Positions 17,114 to 26,394 of a DNA stretch of 64,000 nucleotides are shown piece by piece. Position 1 is the stretch's first letter. Each line of letters begins with the position of its first letter. The notes below the pieces were generated by a model that saw nothing but the letters and a program-made list of their open reading frames with translations, searched no databases and was not told the DNA's origin. The stretch is from Rossellomorea aquimaris (GTDB lineage Bacteria; Bacillota; Bacilli; Bacillales; Fictibacillaceae), in the NCBI GenBank assembly GCA_020524245.1, contig JAIVLN010000001.1, positions 186,001 through 250,000 on the forward strand. Direction: 5' to 3'. The translations under genes and the position numbers were made by a program.

Positions 17114-18019
17114 ATGAAAGTGAGAGGTGTGCCGGAGGAGTTGCAAATTCTACGCGCACTGAACAACCGAAAATCGTTCACTCATCAAGAAAAGACCAAG
17201 TACTTAAACGCGGAAAAGGGGTATGATGGGGAATGTAAATTCGACGAATGGCTTGCGCCGCTTTTGAATGGGAAGATTGTGTTGAATGATTTGTTGTTAG
17301 ATTATAACCATACGATATTTCAGATTGATTCGTTGCTCCTCACCTCTGAGAAAATCATCCTTTTTGAAGTGAAAAATTCTGAAGGTGACTACTATGTTGA
17401 AGGAGATGGTTGGTACTCGCTGAAAGGAAAAGAGATCAATAATCCACTGCATCAATTGCACCGTAACACTGTACTGTTGCGAGGACTCTTACGCAAGATT
17501 GGATTTAAAATCCCCATTGACCCACGACTAATTTTCATGAACCCCGAATTTCAACTTTATCAGACCCCTCTAGACCCACCTATTATTTTTCCAAGCCAGT
17601 TGAACAGATTCAAAGCTGAGATGAAAAAAGAGCGTTCCTATGTAAATGATCACATGACGAAAATTGCCAAACACCTCTTAAAGCTGCACCTCGATAAAAA
17701 CCCCAACACACGCCTGCCACAATACAATTATGATGAGCTCCGGAAAGGGGTTAGCTGTAAAAGCTGTAATGCCATGTATGAACGGTTTTCCAAATCATTT
17801 TTCTTATGTAGCTCATGCGGTGTTCAGGAGGAGTATGAACCGGCTATATCAAGATCAGTATATGATTATGAACTCCTATTCCCTGATAAAAAAATTACAA
17901 TGAACACCATGCATGATTGGTGCGGGCAAGTAGTGTCCAAAAAGACGATACAGAAATACTTAACAAAGGAGTACCATCTCGTGAGTTCTGGCCGATCCTC
18001 CTATTACATCAAAAGTTGA
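17114..18019 (+). CDS. NERD-domain protein with zinc ribbon
   Basis: 301 residues. The N-terminal half is a nuclease-related NERD domain: GYDGECKFD, then IDSLLLTSEKIILFEVKNSEGDYY with the D-x(n)-ExK-type catalytic pattern. A region of about 60 residues leads to a zinc ribbon, CKSCNAMY...CSSCG (about 220-240). The C-terminal 60 residues are basic and HTH-like (KTIQKYLTKEYHL). NERD proteins occur in DNA-processing and defence contexts, but the role of this one is unknown. A TTG two codons upstream also exists. The gene stands alone, converging on rpmG, with a repeat array directly after its stop. Confidence 0.82.
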   Translation: MKVRGVPEELQILRALNNRKSFTHQEKTKYLNAEKGYDGECKFDEWLAPLLNGKIVLNDLLLDYNHTIFQIDSLLLTSEKIILFEVKNSEGDYYVEGDGWYSLKGKEINNPLHQLHRNTVLLRGLLRKIGFKIPIDPRLIFMNPEFQLYQTPLDPPIIFPSQLNRFKAEMKKERSYVNDHMTKIAKHLLKLHLDKNPNTRLPQYNYDELRKGVSCKSCNAMYERFSKSFFLCSSCGVQEEYEPAISRSVYDYELLFPDKKITMNTMHDWCGQVVSKKTIQKYLTKEYHLVSSGRSSYYIKS

Positions 18020-18055
18020 GTTAAAGCAGTTGTGAGCTTAATTTTTTTAATTAGA

Positions 18056-18730
18056 AGGAATGAATAGTATTATTCATTACCATTATCAGGATTTTTGGTT
18101 TTCATAGGGATGAATAGGCTCTATTCATTACCATCATCGCTGTTTTTCCGCTTCATAGGGATGAATAAGCTCTATTCATTACCATCATCGCTGTTTTTTC
18201 GTTTCATAAGGATGAATAGGCTCTATTCATTACCATCATCGCTGTTTTTTCGTTTCATAGGGATGAATAGGCTCTATTCATTACCATCATCGCTGTTTTT
18301 CCGCTTCATAGGGATGAATAAGCTCTATTCATTACCATCATCGCTGTTTTTCCGTTTCATAGGGATGAATAGGCTCTATTCATTACCATCATCGCTGTTT
18401 TTCCGCTTCATAGGGATGAATAAGCTCTATTCATTACCATCATCGTTGTTTTTCCGCTTCATAGGGATGAATAAGCTCTATTCATTACCATCATCGCTGT
18501 TTTTTCGTTTCATAGGGATGAATAGGCTCTATTCATTACCATCATCGCTGTTTTTTCGTTTCATAGGGATGAATAGGCTCTATTCATTACCATCATCATC
18601 AATTTTCCGTTTCATAGGGATGAATAGGCTCTATTCATTACCATCATCGCTGTTTTTCTGTTTCATAGGGATGAATAGGCTCTATTCATTACCATCATCA
18701 TCAATTTTCCGTTTCATAGGGATGAATAGC
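18056..18730. repeat. 51-bp tandem array, about 13 copies
   Basis: Twelve near-identical 51-bp units from 18104 to 18715, preceded by one degenerate copy and followed by a partial one. Each unit contains the dyad ATGAATAG-GCT-CTATTCAT, then TACCATCATCGCTG, a T-run and CGTTTCATAGGG. The period is a multiple of three, so both strands carry long spurious ORFs. Units differ at only a few positions (AGGCT/AAGCT, TTTCC/TTTTC, a CATCAATTTTCC variant), which suggests recent amplification. It fills the gap between the converging NERD and rpmG genes. A second array of the same family lies at 35580-36000. Confidence 0.97.
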
Positions 18731-18784
18731 ACACACAAACGCTTCTAGCAAAGAAAAACATCCTAAAGTCCCCCACAAAAAGAA

Positions 18785-18812
18785 AAAAACAGCAGGAATG
18801 CTCCTACTGTTT
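18785..18812 (-). terminator. terminator after rpmG
   Basis: AAAACAGTAGGA / TCCTGCTGTTTT stem with T7 on the minus strand, beginning in the rpmG stop codon. Confidence 0.88.
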
Positions 18813-18961
18813 TACTTCGTTTCGCGGTGTAGTGTGTGACGCTTCAATCTTGGGCTGTATTTCTTAAGCTCCATACGATCTGGGTTTGTACGTTTGTTTT
18901 TAGAAGTGATGTAGTTACGGTCACCAGTTTCTGTGCAAGCTAATGTAACTTGTACGCGCAT
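18812..18961 (-). CDS. rpmG: 50S ribosomal protein L33
   Basis: 49 residues from an ATG with GGAGGG 7 nt upstream. The sequence opens [19 protein letters not shown] and closes TLHRETK, the L33 pattern. Only one Cys is present where zinc-type L33 has CxxC twice (ACTET and KYSPR here), so this is the zinc-independent form, which matters for zinc-sparing paralog exchange. Single gene with its own terminator; synteny with yqgN as in B. subtilis. Confidence 0.95.
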   Translation of the reverse strand: MRVQVTLACTETGDRNYITSKNKRTNPDRMELKKYSPRLKRHTLHRETK

Positions 18962-19154
18962 AATGTTTCCCTCCAAACTATCTACAATGTTTAAGCGTAC
19001 GAAACGATCACCCAGCGGATGACCGATCGCTTAACTGTTAGTTTTTATAATCTTATCGTCAAAATGACACCTTTGTATGATATCAAATTTGACAAAAATA
19101 ATCAAGATGCTTAATAGAGGGAAAATCATTAATTCTTCGCAGCCGCCAAAAACC

Positions 19155-21566
19155 CTACAACTGCTGGTACGTCTTGATTTTATTCTTAAAGGATTCGCTC
19201 GTTCGTCGGGCAAATTCCAAGTCCGGTGCCTGAGAATAGATCGTGAATGTCGGATCTACGATATCTGGTAAAATGAGCGTCCATCCGCCGTTCGGGTGAT
19301 AGACCTTGATGCCATCCACCAAATCGGTGATCTGATCACGCGTCTCTTCCATCAGTTTCCTCATCACTCGACCTTTGACCACTGTGGGACAGTCTACCTG
19401 GTCTCGAATCAACTGGATATCCGGTAACAGCTTCAACAATTGAGAGAGCGACTCTTTGCGATTTGCCATCATATTTAAAATGGATACGAGGGCGAACATC
19501 GCATCAAACTGGACGTTCAAGACCGTACCGCCGACTCTCATGATTGATCTTGCGTCCGCTTTCGTCCGAATCAATTTCCCATCCAACGAAGAAGCTAGCT
19601 GATCGAGTTCAGAAGAACCGTAGACTGGAATCGCATACTCTTTCACATTCAACTCTCGTAATGAAAGGAGTACATACAATGAAAGCATTTGATCGTCGTT
19701 CAGCCAGTTGCCATCGTTCGTGAGCAGCTTCAGTTTTTCCCCTTTATCATCAATCCAGACACCCAAATGCGCACCGGAAGCACGGACGAGGTTGATCATT
19801 TCTTGAGAGCTCGTTTCTGAAGGCACGGAGAACACCCGGCAGTTCAATCGCTTCAACATTTTTGCGATGATGGATTCCTGGTGATCGAACTGGACATTCA
19901 CGACCAAATGAAAATCACTCTCGTGAACAGCACGCGGATTAATCCGTTCAAACAAAGCTTCCAAATAATAATCCTTATGCTCGCCTACAGGAATGTTCAT
20001 GCCAATACGGTCGTAAGGTGCACGACGGTAGTCTTCCTGCCAGAAGGCGTTTTCGATTTTACGTTCGAAGTCGGATGAGACAGGATATCCGTCTGCATCC
20101 AGGAACTCGATGACAACCTTCATGCTGTTCTCCACATCTTCCATCCGAATGAAAACGCCGCCGTCCCAATTCTCTCGCTCAATCGTATATCGGAACATCG
20201 GGCTGAGGGTCGGTGAAAGGTTGACAGTATGGATCCCCGCGGAATGAAGCCCTTGCTCGAACGCTTGTAAAATCAGACTGGAGAACGGATGATAGTCAGA
20301 TGCGATACCAAGCTTCTTCCCTTGCATGATGGAAGCGCCGTAAGCTGAAGCAACCCGTGCAGCGAAGTCCGGTGTGATCTCCACGTTCGCAATCCCCTTC
20401 ACCACATGGTTACTGAACAAGGATTTCGTCGATTTTTTCCCCCAGATCAGTGAGGTCTGGATGATCGAATTGTCTAGGATCCCTTTCTTTGGCCACACTT
20501 TCACTTCCGGCTTGATCATCACTTTTTTACCGATTTGGACCTGATTGCCGATGACGCTATGTTCGAACAAACTTGTGCCTTCATCAATAAATGTTCCATT
20601 GGCGATCGTTGACCCTCGCAACTCCGAATTGTTTCCAACATATACGTCATTCCATAAAATTGACCGCTTGATGGAAGACCCTGACGACACCTCACTATGC
20701 GAGCCGATGACGGAATAAGGATAGAGCTTCGCATACTGTCGAACCGTCGTTCCACTACCAATGTAAGCCGGTGTATTGACGACCGCATGCTGTTCGATGA
20801 CAACATTCTCACCCACACGCAATCCTGGCAAGATCTCTTTTCCAGGTAGTGGCAAATTAATCAAGCCATCCAAGAAGTCCTCGTGGCTCTTTCGGTATTG
20901 AACGAGGTTTCCGATATCGGACCAGTAGCCTTCTGCAGCATATCCGAACAAAGGCTTGCGCTCCCCCATCAAAATCGGGAACAGATCTTTACTGAAGTCG
21001 GTCGGGACCCCTTCTTCCAGGTAATCGAACACTTCAGGCTCCAACACGTAAATGCCGGTATTCACTGTATCGCTGAACACTTCATTCCAGCTTGGCTTCT
21101 CGAAGAATCGGATGATCCGATCCTCCTTATCAGTCATAATTACGCCGTATTCCAACGGATTTTCCACTTGTTTCATGAAAATGGTCACAAGAGCTTCCTT
21201 TTGAACATGAAAGTCGATGCCATCTTGCAAATTGAAGTCAGTCAATGCATCTCCACTGATAACGATGAACCGCTCATCCAGGAATTCCTCTGCATTTTTG
21301 ATACTTCCCGCTGTACCCAGTGGCGTGGTCTCTTCGTAATAAACCAGCTCAACGCCGAATCGCGATCCATCTCCGAAATATTGTTTGATGTGCTCTGGCA
21401 AATATTGAACTGTCACTGCAATTTCCGTAATGCCATAGCTCTTCAACAACTCAATCGCATACTCCATTACTGGTTTTTCAAGAATCGGGACCATCGGCTT
21501 TGGTAAATTACATGTAAGTGGACGTAATCTTGTTCCTTTACCGCCTGCCATTATGACTGCTTTCAC
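19155..21566 (-). CDS. nucleotidyltransferase-hexapeptide-pseudo-phosphomannomutase fusion
   Basis: 803 residues. Residues 1-235 form a complete sugar-1-phosphate nucleotidyltransferase ([27 protein letters not shown]). Residues 250-365 are left-handed beta-helix repeats ([26 protein letters not shown]). Residues 380-803 have the length and order of a phosphomannomutase, but the active loops are gone: [10 protein letters not shown] at about 471-480 replaces the phosphoserine TASHNP loop, IDDKGEKL at 605-612 replaces DGDGDR, and neither GEMSGH nor RPSGTEP is present. The first domain probably makes an NDP-sugar; the last is likely regulatory. GTG start with AGGAG 9 nt upstream, one base after the GH57-GT4 stop. 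Confidence 0.88.
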   Translation of the reverse strand: MKAVIMAGGKGTRLRPLTCNLPKPMVPILEKPVMEYAIELLKSYGITEIAVTVQYLPEHIKQYFGDGSRFGVELVYYEETTPLGTAGSIKNAEEFLDERFIVISGDALTDFNLQDGIDFHVQKEALVTIFMKQVENPLEYGVIMTDKEDRIIRFFEKPSWNEVFSDTVNTGIYVLEPEVFDYLEEGVPTDFSKDLFPILMGERKPLFGYAAEGYWSDIGNLVQYRKSHEDFLDGLINLPLPGKEILPGLRVGENVVIEQHAVVNTPAYIGSGTTVRQYAKLYPYSVIGSHSEVSSGSSIKRSILWNDVYVGNNSELRGSTIANGTFIDEGTSLFEHSVIGNQVQIGKKVMIKPEVKVWPKKGILDNSIIQTSLIWGKKSTKSLFSNHVVKGIANVEITPDFAARVASAYGASIMQGKKLGIASDYHPFSSLILQAFEQGLHSAGIHTVNLSPTLSPMFRYTIERENWDGGVFIRMEDVENSMKVVIEFLDADGYPVSSDFERKIENAFWQEDYRRAPYDRIGMNIPVGEHKDYYLEALFERINPRAVHESDFHLVVNVQFDHQESIIAKMLKRLNCRVFSVPSETSSQEMINLVRASGAHLGVWIDDKGEKLKLLTNDGNWLNDDQMLSLYVLLSLRELNVKEYAIPVYGSSELDQLASSLDGKLIRTKADARSIMRVGGTVLNVQFDAMFALVSILNMMANRKESLSQLLKLLPDIQLIRDQVDCPTVVKGRVMRKLMEETRDQITDLVDGIKVYHPNGGWTLILPDIVDPTFTIYSQAPDLEFARRTSESFKNKIKTYQQL

Positions 21567-21567
21567 C

Positions 21568-24357
21568 TTACTTCACTCCTACCGTCTTCGGTTTTTTAAC
21601 AGCGCCTGACAACACTTCCGTCGTTTTCACAGCAATTTCAGTCCAATTGTATTTCGTGTTCACATCTTCACTAGCAGCTTGCACCAAACGCTCTCCCAAT
21701 TCCGGGTCATTGTAGAGTGCGACAATCTGGTCCCGGATGCTTTCCGCATTCCCAGGGAATACCTTCAAACCGTTCTTGCCATGCTGTACGATGTCTCCCA
21801 ATCCGCCAGTATCACTAACGATGATCGGCGTCTGCGCAGCCATACCTTCGATTGCAACGATTCCGAACGGTTCATAGGAGCTTGGAAAAATCAATGCATC
21901 GGATTGTCGTAAAAATTGATTGCGTTCCTCATCGGTTACAAAGCCAACAAAGTAGACTTTGTCCTCCAGTTGATATTCTCGCACCTTCTTCCGATAATCT
22001 TCTAAAAGAGGACCTTTACCTGCGATGATGAATCGGATGTCCGGATAATCATTCCTTAGCATGCTAGCAGCCTCTATCAAATACTGAAATCCTTTTTCAG
22101 GAACCACTCGCCCTAATGAAAAGATGTAAAAATCGTCTGGATGCCCGTATTTGTGCTTCCAGTCTTCATTTCCTCCAATTTCAGGAATCAGCAAGGGGTC
22201 GACTCCATTTGGCAGGATGCTGATTTTATCAGCTGGAACTTCAAACACCTCTTCCAATTCTTGTTTCATATACGCACTGCAAACAATGATATGCTCCGCT
22301 TCATACATTAATTCCCATTCTTTATGATGGATTGCTGCTTGCATATCATCATGAATTCCATTGTTCCGTCCATGTTCCGTCGCATGTATCGTGACATAAA
22401 GCGGAAGGTTCAACTGGTGTTTCAGACCTTTCGCAGCAACACTGACAATCCAATCATGCGCGTGGATACAATCGAATGAGATTTGTGATCCTAGCTGACG
22501 TCCGAGATTCGCCATTGCTAGATTCAAACTTCCTGCCCAATGATAGAAATCATCGTGGTTGGGTTGGCTTCCTTTGACCCGATACACATGGACCCCTTGA
22601 TTGATCTCATACTCTGGGTATCCATCCACAGCACATGTGACGACGAAAACTTGATGCCCTTGTTCCACCAACGCTTTGGACAAATCAAACACATGACGGG
22701 AAAGCCCTCCAACGACCATCGGTGGAAATTCCCAGGAAAGCATCAGGATGTTCAAACCATCCCGTTTTTCCTGATAAGTAGGATTGGAAATGACATAAGC
22801 GTCGTGTTCAGAAGACAGGTTCATCGGTTCAAGCCAGTTCATAAAACCGAACCGTTCTTCTATATACTTGATTTGATCGTCTCCCATACTTGAATCTTTC
22901 AATATGTCGTTAAGTTCATAGAATGCCTGGATATGTTCTTTCGTTCGAGATGCTGCGTATTCAGAAGTGGTCTCATGATCCATGATGAACGCCCAATCAC
23001 TGCTCGTTGCAAGCAACCATTCCCTAGTCATTTGGGTCAAAACCTTTTCGTTAAAGGCATCTGACGAATCGACTTCTGCAAACTGTTTGATGAGCTCGGT
23101 TTCCATTGCATGCAAATGACGGTAGATCCATTCGTTGGACTCGTTCAACCAGACTTCGCCGTAATTATTTCGACCCCATGTTGAAAAACAGGCGTGGTGA
23201 GTGGAGAGTTCTTCATGGTGACGTTTGACGAATTCTGCTGGCGTGATCCACTCAATGTTTTCTTGAGAACTGTAGGCTTGTAGTCTCTCAATCCACTCAG
23301 GTCCTTCAAACCACCAGTGTCCGAACAACTCTGCATCAAAGGATGTAAGTGAGAGAACCTGTCGTCCATCCTCCCTCCCACCTGTGAAACTGTCACGGAT
23401 ACTTCTGACAAAATCTTTAGCATGCTGCTCAACCTTCCCTAATGCCCAATTACGTCTGTAGTAATCCTTAGCATCTGTTTTTCCTGTTATTCGATGATAT
23501 TTTAAGCCTGTGTCGATACGGATCCCATCCGGGTGGATATACGGGAGAATGTATTCATGATTCCGGTCATATCCGACATCCCTGTAAAATTCACGATAAT
23601 CATAGTCGCCTGGATAACCGACATTCGAATCCCAAACTTTCTTAGAAAGGTCCATTCTTCTTGGGAAAAGAACAATTCCATGCGGTGAGTAAACAGGAGC
23701 ATGTATATTATCCGGTTTCGGTTCGAGTGTTCGCACCGTTTCTTCATCAACGAAGGTATAACGTACGCCTTCTTCGTAAAGGATCTTATCCAAACCAGGG
23801 GTAAAAGCACATTCCGGGAGCCAAATTCCATCAGGTTTAAAACCGAAATGATGTTCGAAGCATTGAAGTCCGTATACGATTTGTGCTCGAACACCTTGTT
23901 CCGTCTGGATATATGGTAGGAAAGCATGCGTGGCAGTAGACGTAATACATTCCGCTTTTTCTTCCTGTACGTAATAGCGAAACGCTGAAATCAAATTGCA
24001 ATTCCATTCCATGAACGTCTGCTTGATTTTTTTAAATCGATTATAGTAAAACTGGATGACGTCCAACTCTTCCTCTACTTCTGTAAATACTTGTTCTTTT
24101 TCCAATAGCTCTAAAGTTCGGTCCAAGTATTGAAGATAGCGTTCTTGGAAAAGCTCGTTCGCGAGCATTTCTAGGACAGGAGGTGAAATGGATAACGTGT
24201 AACGTGTGTCCGACGTACTCTTTTCGAAACCCCAAATGAGAGGGATGTAGGTTTCCGTAACGGCTTCATACATCCAACGTTCCTCTAATCGATCAGGTTC
24301 TTCATGCAAGACATATGGGAGATGGGCATGCAATACGAGTGAGAAATAGGGTGTCAT
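21568..24357 (-). CDS. GH57 alpha-glucan enzyme fused to a GT4 glycosyltransferase
   Basis: 929 residues. The N-terminal GH57 barrel has HAHLPYV (10-16), the nucleophile Glu about 182 in WLPECAF, and the acid/base Asp about 341 in [15 protein letters not shown], the pattern of alpha-1,4-glucan branching or amylase-type enzymes, with a C-terminal helical DUF1957-like region to about 510. From about 533 a GT4 glycogen-synthase-like domain follows: [46 protein letters not shown] and the EPFGIVAIE retaining motif. One polypeptide could elongate and branch or trim an alpha-glucan. It is cytoplasmic, with a good GGAGG site, in an operon with DUF4912 and the NDP-sugar enzyme. Confidence 0.92.
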   Translation of the reverse strand: MTPYFSLVLHAHLPYVLHEEPDRLEERWMYEAVTETYIPLIWGFEKSTSDTRYTLSISPPVLEMLANELFQERYLQYLDRTLELLEKEQVFTEVEEELDVIQFYYNRFKKIKQTFMEWNCNLISAFRYYVQEEKAECITSTATHAFLPYIQTEQGVRAQIVYGLQCFEHHFGFKPDGIWLPECAFTPGLDKILYEEGVRYTFVDEETVRTLEPKPDNIHAPVYSPHGIVLFPRRMDLSKKVWDSNVGYPGDYDYREFYRDVGYDRNHEYILPYIHPDGIRIDTGLKYHRITGKTDAKDYYRRNWALGKVEQHAKDFVRSIRDSFTGGREDGRQVLSLTSFDAELFGHWWFEGPEWIERLQAYSSQENIEWITPAEFVKRHHEELSTHHACFSTWGRNNYGEVWLNESNEWIYRHLHAMETELIKQFAEVDSSDAFNEKVLTQMTREWLLATSSDWAFIMDHETTSEYAASRTKEHIQAFYELNDILKDSSMGDDQIKYIEERFGFMNWLEPMNLSSEHDAYVISNPTYQEKRDGLNILMLSWEFPPMVVGGLSRHVFDLSKALVEQGHQVFVVTCAVDGYPEYEINQGVHVYRVKGSQPNHDDFYHWAGSLNLAMANLGRQLGSQISFDCIHAHDWIVSVAAKGLKHQLNLPLYVTIHATEHGRNNGIHDDMQAAIHHKEWELMYEAEHIIVCSAYMKQELEEVFEVPADKISILPNGVDPLLIPEIGGNEDWKHKYGHPDDFYIFSLGRVVPEKGFQYLIEAASMLRNDYPDIRFIIAGKGPLLEDYRKKVREYQLEDKVYFVGFVTDEERNQFLRQSDALIFPSSYEPFGIVAIEGMAAQTPIIVSDTGGLGDIVQHGKNGLKVFPGNAESIRDQIVALYNDPELGERLVQAASEDVNTKYNWTEIAVKTTEVLSGAVKKPKTVGVK

Positions 24358-24370
24358 CGATTTCCTCCTT

Positions 24371-25003
24371 TCATTTCAACAACCGGTAGACCGAGTAAGT
24401 CGAGAATTGTTCATGCCATTCCGGAGTTTCTAGATCTCCAGACTGCCATCTCTTCACAGGCTCTTCATGTCTGCCTTGGCTTGGACCACTTCTCGGCGTT
24501 TCGATCGGATTCGAACGGACGATTGTAAAGAAATCACAGTGCTCGGATCCAACTCCAACATCCACGATATATGTACGGTTTTCCTCCAAATTTCGGATGA
24601 ACCAGTTATTCGTCATCTCTGGAAGTTGGATATCGAAGAATCGATGGCTGTTATGACCATTGAATTGAAGATCACTGACATCATAGACGCGGAGCTTCTT
24701 CCTCAACTCCCTCCATGGTTTTGTGAACTGATGAGAAATCATGTGTTGAGTGGTTGATTGGATATCCCAATAGGCATAAATGCATAATGGATTCTGTGGT
24801 AGCGCGACAATCCGATCCAACTTATAAGCCGTCGGAATCTCTCGAGATATTCGATAGAATTGCTTCGGTACAATTTTTTTCTCTTCAATCATTCTTTCTT
24901 TTCTCAGCCGGTATTGGATTTTACCAACGGATAGATCCAATTCATTTGCGATTTCCTTTAAAGTAAAACCCCGCTCTTTTAACGCGATGATTTCTTCGAT
25001 CAT
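24371..25003 (-). CDS. HTH-DUF4912 protein
   Basis: 210 residues. The first 40 form a clear helix-turn-helix (GFTLKEIANELDLSVGKIQYRLRKE). About 60-170 match DUF4912: LPQNPLCIYAYWDIQ, ELRKKLRVYDVSD, and the end of a jelly-roll-like strand set FFDIQLPEMTNNWFIRNLEENRTYIVDVG. The C-terminal tail is low complexity. DUF4912 proteins are often found beside GH57 genes. The HTH-DUF4912 combination suggests a regulator that senses a glucan or sugar and controls this operon, which is inference. AGGAGG lies 5 nt before the ATG; the next gene starts 13 bp after its stop. Confidence 0.85.
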   Translation of the reverse strand: MIEEIIALKERGFTLKEIANELDLSVGKIQYRLRKERMIEEKKIVPKQFYRISREIPTAYKLDRIVALPQNPLCIYAYWDIQSTTQHMISHQFTKPWRELRKKLRVYDVSDLQFNGHNSHRFFDIQLPEMTNNWFIRNLEENRTYIVDVGVGSEHCDFFTIVRSNPIETPRSGPSQGRHEEPVKRWQSGDLETPEWHEQFSTYSVYRLLK

Positions 25004-25043
25004 TGTGACCTCCTATAGCAATGAATAGTATATATTTTTCAAC

Positions 25044-25072
25044 ATCGTATCACCCGTCATATGGGGCTTCAA
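25044..25072 (-). promoter_or_regulatory. candidate promoter of the glucan operon
   Basis: TTGAAG, 17-bp spacer, TACGAT on the minus strand, about 40 bp before the DUF4912 start. Confidence 0.5.
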
Positions 25073-25331
25073 TAAACGTAATTTGTAGAACTTTGCGGTC
25101 TTCAAGAAGCGCAGTATATAAGGGGTTTTATTTTATTTTTGTAAACGCAATCATGACAGTTTGCGCGTGTTTTTTTACCTATCACTTGGAATGGGGGTAG
25201 AAATTTGTAAATATCGGCAAAATTTGTCGAAAATGAATAGGAATTATGATGGAGATTTGTCAAAACCTCTACCCTGTCGACAAACTCTATGATATAAATG
25301 AATAGGAAAACCTTTAAAGGAGGAGTATTTC
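25073..25331. other. divergent intergenic region
   Basis: AT-rich with T-tracts. It contains a TGTCGACA palindrome at about 25277-25284 and the near-repeats AATTTGTAAAT / AATTTGTCGAAA. No promoter for the + strand gene at 25332 was clear enough to call, and no gene is seen. Confidence 0.4.
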
Positions 25332-25535
25332 ATGGAATTTACCATTATAACTTTACTTGTCGCAGGGATCGCATTGATCGTTCTCTCTTTCTTCAAGCAA
25401 AATAAAACTCAACAAATTGAAACGCAATTAGAGAATGTTTCTATACAGTTGATGAAAGAACTTTATCAGATCAATAAGAAAATTAAAGTTCTTGAAGAAG
25501 AACTGATGATTACAGATAGAAAAGAGATTCGATAA
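25332..25535 (+). CDS. small membrane protein with coiled-coil tail
   Basis: 67 residues from an ATG with AAAGGAGG. One N-terminal transmembrane helix (TIITLLVAGIALIVLSFF) is followed by a charged coiled coil (IETQLENVSIQLMKELYQINKKIKVLEEEL). Function unknown. It is followed 13 bp later by the MltG-like gene; together they sit where B. subtilis has the small genes yqzD and yqzC beside the pst operon, and are probably their counterparts. Confidence 0.72.
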   Translation: MEFTIITLLVAGIALIVLSFFKQNKTQQIETQLENVSIQLMKELYQINKKIKVLEEELMITDRKEIR

Positions 25536-25548
25536 AGGGGTTATCAAC

Positions 25549-26049
25549 ATGTTTAATAGTGGGTTAAGAGGTTTTGGAGCTGGCCTGATCGTAGCTGCAG
25601 GTATCCTTGCCCTCGTACACTACCAGGGATCAGAAAACCAGGAAGTGAAGGCAGAAGGATCTGAGAGCATTACATATGAAGAGGTAAAAACATACTTGAA
25701 GAACGAAGGCCTCGTAGCTGTTGAGGAAGCACGGTTTGAACAATTGCAAGCTGCACAACCGAGCGAGGAGAAGCCTTCAGAAGATGCAGAAGAAAAATCA
25801 GAAGATGAAGCTAAGGATGAAGAAAATAAGGAAGAACAAGTTCATTCCACAACACTTGTCGTCCGAAAAGGGACTTCCACAGGGGAAGTGACAAACTTCC
25901 TTGAAAATCATAAAATCATCAAAAGCAGTGATGAGTTGTTGAATTATCTTCGTTCGAATAATATGGAGTCAAAAGTTCGCTTTGGAAATTATGAAGTGAA
26001 CAGCAACATGTCCATCGCAGAAATTGCAAAAACCATTACTTCACCATAA
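25549..26049 (+). CDS. MltG-like N-terminal-domain protein (YqzC-like)
   Basis: 166 residues. A membrane anchor (GFGAGLIVAAGILALVHY) is followed by a Glu-rich linker with PSEEKPSEDAEEKSEDEAKD and a C-terminal LysM-like domain: VVRKGTSTGEVTNFLENHKIIKSSDELLNYLRSNN, ending VRFGNYEVNSNMSIAEIAKTI. That pattern is the LysM-like N-terminal part of endolytic transglycosylases; the catalytic domain with its Glu is absent, so it cannot cut glycan strands itself. AAAGGGG precedes the ATG. Possibly a wall-binding accessory of the preceding small membrane protein. Confidence 0.75.
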   Translation: MFNSGLRGFGAGLIVAAGILALVHYQGSENQEVKAEGSESITYEEVKTYLKNEGLVAVEEARFEQLQAAQPSEEKPSEDAEEKSEDEAKDEENKEEQVHSTTLVVRKGTSTGEVTNFLENHKIIKSSDELLNYLRSNNMESKVRFGNYEVNSNMSIAEIAKTITSP

Positions 26050-26077
26050 AAAGAGCTGAATTTCAGCTCTTTTTTTA
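26046..26077 (+). terminator. terminator after the MltG-like gene
   Basis: AAAAGAGCTGAA / TTCAGCTCTTTT stem with a T-run on the plus strand, starting at the stop codon. Confidence 0.9.
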
Positions 26078-26098
26078 ATACTCCTATAAAGGTTCTTT

Positions 26099-26243
26099 CT
26101 AAATGGTTGTTGCTTTTGAGTCATTTTTAATTACTCACCTTGTGCAAGTTGTTTGGAGACCAAGGTGCGAGACTCCGGAGGGCTCACCGCACGCCTCGCG
26201 GAAAGCGAGCATCCTGAATTGGAGATCAACTACTTTTAAAGAA
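26099..26243. repeat. dispersed intergenic repeat, short form
   Basis: About 145 bp containing TTGGAGACCAAGGTGCGAGA, GGCTCACCGCACGCC and CGCGGAAAGCGAGCATCCTG. It is more GC-rich than its flanks and matches 42951-43190, which carries about 88 extra bases in the middle. The sequence type recurs in intergenic regions of many Bacillaceae. It lies between two converging terminators. Nothing else is seen in the rest of the gap to 26358. Confidence 0.85.
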
Positions 26244-26358
26244 AACTTGGCGAGACCAAGACTTAAGTATGTCGAGCCTTAGTTGCACTTATACTGAAGA
26301 AAGTATTTTATACTGTCTTCAAGTGCAAGAGCAGTAAAGTTTGCGAAAAGCTTCTACA

Positions 26359-26392
26359 AAAAAGAGGCTGACATCTGTCAGCCTCTTCCTTC
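26359..26392 (-). terminator. terminator after phoU
   Basis: AGAGGCTGACA / TGTCAGCCTCT stem with T6 on the minus strand. Confidence 0.9.
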
Positions 26393-26394
26393 AT

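Noticed and set aside
18056-18730. CRISPR array
   Set aside because: The whole 51-bp unit is repeated without unique spacers, the repeat contains long invariant T-runs, and no cas gene is in the window.
18095-18748. 217-residue repetitive protein on the + strand
   Set aside because: The frame is open only because 51 is a multiple of three; no ribosome-binding site, and the same sequence is open in another context at 35 kb.
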